DNA of 64,000 bases, taken from Membranipora membranacea. Taxonomy: Eukaryota; Bryozoa; Gymnolaemata; Cheilostomatida; Membraniporidae. Within the stretch, counting starts at the first letter, position 1. Every line of letters starts with the position of its first letter. Location of the stretch: assembly GCA_914767715.1 (NCBI GenBank), contig OU612067.1:28122162-28186161 (forward strand). Direction: 5' to 3'. This document shows, in pieces, positions 45,353 through 54,140 of this stretch. Below the pieces are notes generated by a model, which was not told where the DNA came from, did not search any database, and worked only from the letters and a program-made list of their open reading frames with translations. A program made the position numbers and the translations under genes.

Positions 45353-47331
45353 ATGGCTTCAAGAAGGCGTATGCCCAACCATTTGAACCAGGAAGTGGCA
45401 CCTCAAGTTGAGAGGAATGTCAGGGTAAGCCGTGGTACTGCGCTAAGTAACTAAGTGCAATTGTTTAATAAGAAATCTTATTTAATTGAGCTTAGCTCAA
45501 CTGTCAGTTACTGTGGATAACTTTTCACTGCCTATTACTCAACCATCCATTCTGATGAGTAACTTGTCACTTGTGTATGCTACGACTGCTATTGCAAGCA
45601 CTGACCCTCAGGAGTAATTAATCACTGGATAGACAGTTTTTGTATTATCAGTATTTTTATTATTCTATTGTCATGAGATGCTTCATATATACTATTTATT
45701 GGCATCCAAAGTCATCTCATTCGAAATGTTTTGCACTCAGTGCCAGAAAACAATTTTTTTTTAAAACAAAGAAAGAGAAACAGAAGGGAAATAATATCAT
45801 CAATGATGTTGGTCAAGTCGATAATATATGGTTGAAAAGTAAAGTTTTGAATGAACTGAACTTCTCTTTAGATCTCAAATGTAACGGTAAAGAATTGTAT
45901 GTAGCAGAAACTTTGTATCTTAGATTGTCTGTATGATATAAAAGTAAATGTTTATCACGAAAATTTAACTTGGTAGTGTTTTTAAATCCTCTATATATAA
46001 ATGGAGGTGTTAAAAAATTGTTTATCTTATGCGCAAAAAGTGAAGTGAAATAACAAACAAGCTTAGGAAGAGGTAGGAGTTGTAATGATTGTGTAATGGA
46101 TTCGGTTGAAATGAGATAATACGGGATGTAATTCACATTGGCGATAATGCGTAAAGCCCGTTTTTGCAACAAAAATAATCTATTGAGGGCATTATTGCAG
46201 GACAAGTTGCCAATGATATGGATACCATATATAAGGTGACAATAGATAAACTGGAAGTAAAATGTGATCAACTGTGATCATGGTGATCAACTGTGAGTAT
46301 CTATTGCTCATTCCAGTATCTGATGGATATTTATTGGCACTACTTTTAAGGCCTATGTATTGTCTTGAATGGACTTAACCTGCAGAGGCTTAATTTGATT
46401 ATTAAGCCTACGGGATGGTTAAAATATTTCATGGTATTTAGATACGAAACTGATTTGATTAACTTTGTAAACCTCTTAAATATGAGGTGATAACCCTCTG
46501 AGAGGTGATTTAGGCCATGGTATATGATGTCTCCCAGGACTAGAGTACCATTTGGTAATTTGTGACCCTCATGAACATGAGGTGATAACCCTCTGAGAGG
46601 TGATTTTAAGGGAATGATTCTAGGTTAATGTAACATTTAAATTGTGACCCTCATGAATATGAGGTGATAACCCTCTGAGAGGTGATTCAAGTGTCGCCCC
46701 TCAAGAATTGCTAAGTTTTGAGTTGTGTTTATCAAGCTATCTGCATAATAAATACGCAACCCCAAAGGGCTCTGGAGTTATACAACACAGGGAAGCACTT
46801 CTTTAAGAGTTGAGCAACGGCTTTGAGGGGACCATTACCTGTGGTATATTCGGCTAACTATAAACGCCCCACTTCATCCTGCTGGGGAACCAGAGTTAAT
46901 GCTTTTTGGATTATCTGGCTGAGGGGAGGGAAATCAGAGTAGTTTAGTAATATACAATTTAAATAATGTAATAATTTCATAATTTAACGCATATGCGTAT
47001 TGCTTTCATTCTCGCTCATGCACTAATGGATTTATCGCTTTTCTCGCTATATATATATAACAGCTGGGTAGGTGCAAGAATTAACATTTAAAGAATGGTG
47101 GTGCCTGTTTGCTTACAATTGTTCTTTCTATTTCCAGAATTGTTCTGTCCTCATAATGGGGGAGTCCCATCTATCAAGACTGGTTAGATACCAGCGAGAG
47201 CTCCTACACCACCTGAGTGGGGTTTCACTTAGATTTGCAGAGAGAAGAGGGGCCGGCATAAGATGGGGAGAGATGAATGCCCACGCGGCAACAGATGTGG
47301 ATGTGGTTATCTTGATGACTGATGACTGATT
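45353..47331 (+). CDS. Two-exon gene with SGNH-hydrolase-like start (tentative)
   Basis: Exon 1 (45353-45424) runs from ATG to AGG|GTAAGC, 24 codons (MASRRRMPNHLNQEVAPQ...). Exon 2 starts after TATTTCCAG at 47138; both ends are phase 0. Exon 2 opens with VLIMGESHLSRLVRYQ, the block I pattern of SGNH esterases (GDS/GES-H), then FAERRGAGIRWG and VDVVILMTDD, where block III would have G-x-N-D. It stops soon after at 47327-47331, so only the first about 60 residues of a roughly 150-200-residue domain exist. Such domains are common in retroelement and recombinase-related proteins of invertebrates. The 1.7-kb intron holds LINE debris and the 29-bp repeats. The fold call rests on two short motifs. 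Confidence 0.4.
45688..45748 (-). repeat. LINE 3' tail (same as 17807-17866)
   Basis: Minus strand: CACTGAGTGCAAAACATTTC, then GATGACTTTGGATGCCAATAAATAG. It lies about 65 bp behind the stop of the minus-strand RT relic at 45813-46271, hence its reading as that LINE's 3' end with an AATAAA. Confidence 0.7.
45813..46271 (-). pseudogene. LINE RT C-terminal relic
   Basis: The 152-codon minus-strand frame shows the pattern that follows the RT in Jockey/CR1-like elements: YGIHIIGNLSCNNALNRLFL, LQKRALRIIANV and, near the end, YKVSATYNSLPLHLRSKEKF, with a SFK-type C terminus. The RT domain proper is missing (5' truncation, the usual fate of LINE copies). The frame is intact over its length. It differs in sequence from LINE 1 and LINE 2, so it is another family. 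Confidence 0.75.
46481..46687. repeat. Three spaced copies of a 29-bp direct repeat
   Basis: Identical 29-bp copies (core GGTGATAACCCTCTGAGAGG) lie at about 46482-46510, 46577-46605 and 46659-46687, separated by 66 and 53 bp. Copies 2 and 3 are also preceded by GTGACCCTCATGAA. Inside the unit are an AGGTGAT direct repeat and a CCTCTGAGAGG inverted repeat. The array lies in the presumed intron of the SGNH-like gene. Confidence 0.9.
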
Positions 47332-47339
47332 TCCAAAAT

Positions 47340-47640
47340 TGTTGGAATGTCCAACCTTCAAGCTATACACCATATTATTTTCATTTTTTGCTAGGATACA
47401 TAGGCTATGAGCTATCTGCATTTGTAAAATGAGTTTTATTATATAGATTTACGTGTGACAATTGATAAACTTCTGGTCATAAAAATTAGGAAATGTCTGT
47501 GTATTGACCCAGGCCACATGTAAATCTATATGATATAACTCATTTTAAAACACAGATGGCTCATAGCCTATGTATCCTAGCAAAAAATGACAACAATATG
47601 GCGTAAAGCTTGAAGGTTGGACATTCTAACAAAGTTGGAA
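47340..47640. mobile_element. Foldback/MITE-like inverted repeat, about 120-bp arms
   Basis: Left arm 47340-47458 and right arm 47512-47640 are inverse copies at roughly 85-90% by eye (shared words GAATGTCCAACCTTCAAGCT and CTAGGATACATAGGCTATGA), with about 55 bp between. The left arm begins right at the end of the SGNH-like exon, so the element may have cut that gene off. Terminal bases and a target duplication were not settled. Confidence 0.85.
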
Positions 47641-48431
47641 TTCATTCTTTGAGATAAATACAGAATGAATTATGGCCCATCAAAGGTAGAGATGTCTGCA
47701 AGAAAAATGACATAACAAATAGAGATAATGAGTTTTCGGCATCCAGCTGTGCACAATTTTCCCCCAGTTAATCAAAAACCCGCAGGCACTATATCGATCA
47801 TAGAAGTGTCCTCTCTGTATATCCTTACTCTGTGATCATATGCTTCAGAAATCTTTTGTTCATTCACAACCCATTCTCAATGATTCGGAATGGCTTGTTA
47901 CAAAGCCTACCAAGCCAAAACTGATGACTCAGCGTGGTGCCTCGCAGCAGAACAATGAATGGCTATTACAGCCACACAAAAGTGATAGGTCTGGTACCAG
48001 TTAAAAGGCAGTTAGGTTAAAGCCCATAATTGCTTTTTTGTCAAAAAATGCTAATGAAGCCAATTAAAATTCTGATCATAATTTTTGATACTGTTTTTTG
48101 CTGGAACATGATGATACCTGGCGAGTAGAGAGTTGGGTTGCTCAAGGTACCCCAGATAATAGATTATTCAATGTGGATCACGCCATAGCACGGACATTAA
48201 CCATAATGCTCTTTAAAGTGATCGACTGTTATCAAAACTCACTGTTGTGCTGTCATAACAAATCTCAATTCAGAGGCGCCAAGGCTGTGACAATTGATTA
48301 ATAACAAAGTCACTACCTAGCATTCCTGTGCGTTGGAAGAGAACACCCCTCACTCTTATATGTGTATTTCCTGTTCTATCAAGATTTGACGATTGTTGAT
48401 GATTGATGGTTTTTTTAGAATCATTTAAAAA

Positions 48432-48982
48432 TATGGCAGAACCCGCCGGAAAAAGGAAAATAAATAGGAAAAAAGGGAAAAATTTCTGCACGTTTGTGGA
48501 ACGCAAAATAATCACGGAGAATTACTTAGCAATGGAGGATGTTCAACTAACTAATCGCTCTTTGGCTTGTGGGTAACCAGGTTGTAATGTGTGCCACTAA
48601 AAGTATAAAGCCAGGTGTGGCCTCTGGTTCAGCGTCAGGCTTTTTAGGGACTGTCTATAGAGGTACGCCAGGTGAACTCCAGCAGGAAGATATTGCCGTA
48701 TGCTGGAAGTGCGGCAGTATAGTGGCGCCTCAGTACCTGGCTTGCCTCTATAACGAACCAAGCGCTATCCTCAATATGTGTCAGTTGATTTGTTACTGGG
48801 AGGGCCTCTGTACACTCTCTTCTCCTTCACTCCATTTACACTTCTTCGGTTGCTATTTTGTCCCTGTTGGGATAAAAGAAAACCGAATTGAATGCAGTGA
48901 TAGTGAACATGAACAGCAAGAGTTCATGAACCAATTACCCTTCTATCAAAATCTAAATGGCACATATTTCGGTTTGAAGTGA
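48432..48982 (+). CDS. Hypothetical exon(s), unrecognised
   Basis: ATG at 48432 opens a 47-codon Lys-rich frame (MAEPAGKRKINRKKGKN) that stops at about 48575; GTAACC at 48572 could be a donor. A second frame (48569-48982, 137 codons) has a Cys pair in AVCWKCGSIV and an acidic stretch ECSDSEHEQQEF. I recognise no family. The two may be parts of one transposon-derived gene or chance frames. Confidence 0.25.
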
Positions 48983-49269
48983 GTTATTATTAAAATTTGA
49001 CTCACTAGCAAAGGCAAGGGTGCCACACCACATCCATAGGAAGGTAGTATCTCGCACTCTTTGTCTGAGTGCGCCTCTGCTCTTCTGGCACACAAGGCCT
49101 CTCTATTGATCTTCTAACTTCGTCCTGAAATTGAATGTGAAAGGTGAAAGTTACAACCAATACCTAGCTGGCAGGCACGGTAAACACAATTTGTCATTTA
49201 AAGGCAAAAGTTGAAAGCAAGCAATGCAGCTCAGCATGAGAGCCAATCTAGATAGTAACAATAACTTAC
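48983..49269. other. No supported gene
   Basis: AT-rich intergenic or intronic sequence without recognisable features. Confidence 0.4.
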
Positions 49270-50033
49270 CTCCTTGATGTGGCTGGCATACCAGTTCCAC
49301 CTGCCCTGCTCAGAGCTGAAGTCATTCCTGACTGCCTTAAAAATAGACTCTGTTTGCTCCTGAGAGAGCAGGTGGTATTGGTAAACACCGTTTCTGCTAT
49401 CTACCGTGTGGTCACACCGCTCGCCAATGAGGACTGCAGCTGCAGTCTGGTGCCTCACACCCCTCCGTGATCTGGCCCTCCCTTCTACCTTATGTAAGTT
49501 TAGCCGGGTACCATGGCCTCCATCAGTGTCTACAGCAAAAATGTTTCCCAGTTTTCAATCACAGTAAGCAGTACTACAGCCTATTAGTGGAACATACCAA
49601 GAAGATCAGTCGAGACGAAGGCCATCCAATAATGAAGTCATTGGTGAGCTCACCTCGAAGAATTTCCTTGGCTTGATCTGGAATCTCACTGATTTTGACC
49701 AGGGCCTCCTTATTATCATCTGCCTCCTGTCTTGCCTCTTCCAGGTTGAAGTCTGGATCAGCATCGCTGCCATCAGGTTTTAAGTCATCTTGAAACATAA
49801 TATATAATGAAGGGTATTGAAAAATTATAACAGCAAGTACTGGGTAGAATAATAAACCCTGATAAACGATGCAACAGAATTATTTTAATCAAGAGCTTAC
49901 TTACCAGTATTTTGATTTTTTTCGAGACGCACCACGAGCTCGTCGGTGGGCGTAATTGCTCCCGATATTGTGGCTTCAGATTCTTGAGATTAGGTCTGCC
50001 TGCTCCAGGCTCCTGATGATGATGATATTGCTC
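49270..50033 (-). CDS. Unidentified minus-strand gene, three possible exons
   Basis: Exon-like pieces with good donors on the minus strand: 50033-49905 (donor GTAAGT; HHHQEPGAGRPNLKNLKPQY), 49798 or 49791 to 49654 (donor GTGAGC; acidic DDLKPDGSDADPDFNLEEAR) and about 49494-49270 (donor GTAAGT; RHQTAAAVLIGERCDHTV, then EQTESIFKAVRNDFSSEQGR and WNWYASHIKE). Each is open in one frame, but the phases between them do not match with the ends chosen, so pieces are missing or start elsewhere. The last exon looks conserved (aromatic and charged), but I cannot name the family. Confidence 0.35.
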
Positions 50034-50430
50034 CTAAAACACAAGCATTGAACATCATAACACCAGCAACTTTGAAGCTCAACGTGTGCACTCATCAAAT
50101 TCACACATTTGCATTCAACAATCGTTGTTTGATTACATATTGGGAGCAGAGGCACAAAATCAATTCAGTAAAAATATAAAGATGCATGCTATTTCAACTT
50201 TCACCGCTCATCTAAAACAACTTTCACCGCTCATCTAAAACAGATCTAAAAAAAAAGAGCACCTTCCATTCATGCATTGCACTTCACAATTACACACACT
50301 AGAATCATGGGCCTTCTGTTCATCGATCGGTACTTGTCCGATGTTGATGGTTTTAGTTCGCTGAGTTGTGCTCTCTACTTTTGTAAGCTTATATGACACA
50401 AATCGATGTTTCTATATATTTGAATTGTAG
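50034..50430. other. No supported gene; short tandem duplication
   Basis: CAACTTTCACCGCTCATCTA is repeated in tandem at about 50195-50240. Nothing else is recognised. Confidence 0.5.
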
Positions 50431-50808
50431 AAATTGATCCAGGCAACGTTATAAATATGGACGAAACGCCCTCTATTTCGATATGTCTTCATCAACCACT
50501 TATGAAGACAAGGGCTCGTATACGTATGTACGTACGATATACGTATAAAAACAACCCGCTACGAAAAAATGAGGTTCACCGTGGCCTTATCTGTAACAGC
50601 CTCAGGAGAGAGTCTTCCGTCCATGCTTATATTCAAAAACCTCAAAGATGTGCCAAAACTGAAGAAAGGCGAGAAGTGGCCAGCAGGCGAGATGAGAGCC
50701 TATGCATTATTCTATAGATCCAACCCATCACATATCATATATCACATCCGGCTAGGCCAAACCCTAAAAAAACTTGTTACCAGATGGTGGGATCATTCTG
50801 AATGTTAA
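50431..50808 (+). pseudogene. pogo/Tigger-type DDE transposase fragment
   Basis: After TTGAATTGTAG the frame reads EIDPGNVINMDETPSISI, the first-Asp motif (NMDET) of the pogo/CENP-B-like DDE_1 family. A frame change near 50565 leads to RFTVALSVTASGESLPSMLI, then FKNLKDVPKLKKGE, the expected next block. The later Asp residues are missing, and the frame becomes random after about 50720. Confidence 0.8.
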
Positions 50809-50914
50809 GTATTGTTCATCCAAATAATATAAGATCTTTGTTTAAACATTTTGATGAGTTCAGACTAACACCTGATTTGGTCAATAGCCTAATTGCATAA
50901 TCTGTTTCTTCGGC

Positions 50915-51685
50915 AACTTGGTTTGATGGCTCTCATTATGACAACAACTTTTAGCTACCGGGTTATGAATTGATTCGTAAGGATAGGGGTTTTACTTCAC
51001 GTGGTGGCGGACTGGCTATTAATGTTCAACAAAACATAAAATTCGAAAAAGTTGATTTGTTTTCATGTGGTGGGACCGAAGTTCTATGCATCGAAATTGT
51101 TATCGCTGAGTCTAGATTTTGTTTGGCCCGTTTTTACAATCCACCTTGTGTTGCAATCTTCGATGTTCCCTGTAATGTTGAAAAGCATATGGATGCTCAT
51201 AATTTACGACAGCCAATTGTAATTATCAATATGAACAGCTGAATAGAGAGTATACTAGGGGTTTTAAACATTCAAATACTACAATTGACTTACTTTTCTC
51301 AAATGTTCAAAATTTAGTTCCTGATCACAAGGTTATAATGAGCGATATTGGTGACCATTTTACAATTCAAATGAAAGTTCATCGAAGAAGGCCTGAGGCC
51401 GGCTTTTCTCATGTCTCAAAACGAGATTGCAGAAATTTTTATAAGCTGAGTTTTTTAATATTGCAAATTCTCTCGATTTTAATATTGTGTTCACAACAGC
51501 AGATATTTAAGAATCAAATATAGAACTACTGGTGGAGCAGTTTGCACCATTTAAAACCCAACGTTTAAACCACTAGGTGGCTCAATATTACTTATGCATC
51601 ACATCATTCTCTGATTCTTTACCTCCGTAATGATATGCTTCTTAAAAAAATTGATCCACTCTATGTGCATTATATATATATATCG
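50915..51685 (+). pseudogene. LINE APE-endonuclease relic
   Basis: Pieces in several frames: PGYELIRKDRGFTSRGGGLA and ARFYNPP (endonuclease middle), IVIINMNS where the family has the GDFN motif (the Asp is lost), then TTIDLLFSNVQNLVPD and MSDIGDHFTI (final SDH/SDHF motif), and from about 51580 the charged linker before the RT (LRNDMLLKKIDPLYVHYI). It ends at 51685 where the TIR-bearing element begins. Stops and frame changes are frequent. Confidence 0.7.
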
Positions 51686-53373
51686 CAGTAGAGGCCTTCC
51701 TAAAAACGCTCGCATAAAATTAACGCTGAAAAGGGTGTGATATTTGACGTCACAGAGCTGTTAGTGCGCTGTGTTGATAGAAATTATTCAACAACTTTAG
51801 CTAAATAGGTCATGCATCAACATCTTCGTTGACTACACACAGTATCCTAGTGGATGCGGTTTTGTCTACACGGCCAGTGTTTTTTAATCTTTGACAAGGC
51901 TCTCCCCACATAAATTATCACATTGCTGTCAAAACAAACATAATTGTGGCTCATAATAAATTACCTCATCGATGATTGCAAAATAAGCTCATCGTATAAA
52001 CATCCATTACAGGAATGTTACAAGCCCCAATTCACAAAGCCAGGGTTTATTAGCTACGATCAAATTGTCTAACATTATTCAACACACATTATTAAATTCA
52101 TGATCCTAAGTTTTGTGCAAAATATTTCGATGGCAATAATGTCGTCAGATAACTGATGTTATCTAAGTGACAGATCTGTTGATTCAGAGAATGAAGCTTC
52201 TGGGGCCATTCTGGAGGAATAGGGCAGGCAACTGATGGTGAAGGAATAGGTTTCTTCCCAAGAACTGACCGTGGAAGACATGCATGTAGAGGTAGGCTTG
52301 TTTCTCAAGCAGAAAGACAATAATATTTCAATGGACATTACAATAATTGATGACAAATGGATTTTGATTTACATAATCAGCAAAAATTTGTGTAAATAAA
52401 AATATGGTTGATTTTCTGGCTATTTAAACAAATAAAAAGAATCTTTGTCACAGTTAGCCGCAGCACAGTATTTTTTGGATTTACCTCGGCACGCCATCTA
52501 CCCAGAACATTATTTAGAACTTTATCATCACATAGAATATTTGTCTGCTGATAAAGTTGGATCAATTAAAAATCTCCAAATATAAATATACAATGGATGG
52601 CAAACAGCAGGTCCTCACCGAAAGTTTTTAGTTAAGTTCACATTATTATACATAACGGCACGAAGGCATACTGATAAGTTTGTCAGTTTCAAGAATGTGA
52701 GAACAGTAACACAGTTAATGTCTAAAGCTTTATCTAAAGTCTAAAGCTAAAACAAATTGGAATGCTAAGGTCTAAAAATTCTTGATCTCCTTTCCGTCGT
52801 TGCCCTATTTTCGCCAACTTTGTGCAGCCGATGACTCAGCTATCGCTCGATTATTTTATTATCTGACCAAGGATTTCAAGAAATCCTTGATCTGACCTGC
52901 GTCTTACCTCAGTTTATAGCATGTGTCAATTATTCTCAATCGAACACACACACCGCGTGCTTGTTGTAGTATAAAATTCCAAGTTTGTTTACTTAGCCAG
53001 TGGATTTCAGTGGAGTATTGTACCCAATGGGGGCCTTTCATAGAATACCTTACTACACAATATAGCCTTAGTTCAGTGCTCTGTGTTGACCTACATTTGC
53101 AGGAATCACACAAATAAGCTGACTTTTTAGACCATCATATCTCAAATTTGGGGATGGCGATGCCAGTGCCCTTCCATGAGGTTGCAATTGAGATGTGGAT
53201 GCAAAGGCTCATAGTGGAAGATGAAAATCAGCACCATGGATTTTCTGCTGTATTGAATACAAGATAGCTCTGTTTGTTTTGATTTTACAATAGGCTGATC
53301 ACTCAAACAGCTCTCTGACGTCACAAAACGTTAGTTTGGCTTGATGTGAGCGTTTTCGGGAAGGCCTCTACTG
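51686..53373. mobile_element. 1.69-kb element with imperfect terminal inverted repeats, no transposase seen
   Basis: The ends are CAGTAGAGGCCTTCC (51686-51700) and its exact inverse GGAAGGCCTCTACTG (53359-53373). The similarity extends inward about 85 bases with gaps (AAAACGCTC, TGACGTCA and GAGCTGTT present in both). The interior holds only short frames without recognised domains. On both sides the flank is the same LINE piece in opposite orientation, so no ordinary target duplication can be read. Confidence 0.75.
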
Positions 53374-53497
53374 GGATAGATATAAAATGCACTAAGAGTG
53401 GACCAATTTTCTAAAGAAGCACATCACTACGGAGCTAAAGAATCAGAGAATAATTTGATGCATGAATAAAATTGAGCCACCTAGTTGTTTAAGGTAT
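53374..53497 (-). repeat. Inverted copy of LINE piece 51563-51685
   Basis: Reading the minus strand from 53497, the sequence follows 51563-51685 at roughly 80% by eye (shared words CTAGGTGGCTCAAT, ATTCTCTGATTCTTTA and GTAGAGGCC at the border). Together with the element between, it gives a 1.9-kb inverted structure. Confidence 0.8.
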
Positions 53498-54140
53498 AGT
53501 AACGGTGTCGGTGAATTTTTATTTAATACCATTATAGTCGGATAGGTAATTTGAAACTATTGGTTATACAAAAAAAATTTTTCCAATATCTTCATCGATT
53601 TATTTTTATTGCTAATTACAGTATTTACTACAATTACTACGAATACTATGAAACAGAGTGCGAGAAAATTATTTATGAATGAAATTCTTCACACTTTGCG
53701 CATGACGCAACGAGCTATACCAGCAGTGTGTGAAATCAGCTATCAGCTGGAAATGGTGGTGTAATAGCAGTCTGATAACACAAACAACTGCTTTGGGCAT
53801 GGCAATCAGAGGATAATGACAGCATTGGTCATGAAACAATAGGATATGGCCAATTCTTCAAACCTGGGTAACATTGCTGTGACATTCCAAAATTATGAAA
53901 TATTTTGGCAAAAATATTTTATTGCTGTTTCTTGCGGTATTTTTAATGGGCATTGTTATAGGATAAGTATCATCACCACAGGGCAGTTATAAATAGCTTT
54001 AATTACGCAATTAAAATAACAATCATAATGGTAACATCATAGCTAAAACAAACAAAACTACTGATTTACCAGGAATTATTTTGACATTCAATTACTTGAC
54101 TTCAGATTGTCCGTTTCATGTCTAGTTTTTTGCGTTTAGC
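53498..54140. other. 3' flank of the orphan transposase gene
   Basis: AT-rich, no gene. No terminal inverted repeat matching the region upstream of the 895-codon gene could be found by eye. Confidence 0.4.

Noticed and set aside
46481-46687. CRISPR array
   Set aside because: Only three repeats, unequal spacers, animal context with spliced genes and LINEs, no cas genes, and the similarity extends past the repeat into one flank.
51686-53373. Transposase gene inside the TIR element
   Set aside because: Only frames below about 70 codons on either strand, none with catalytic motifs.
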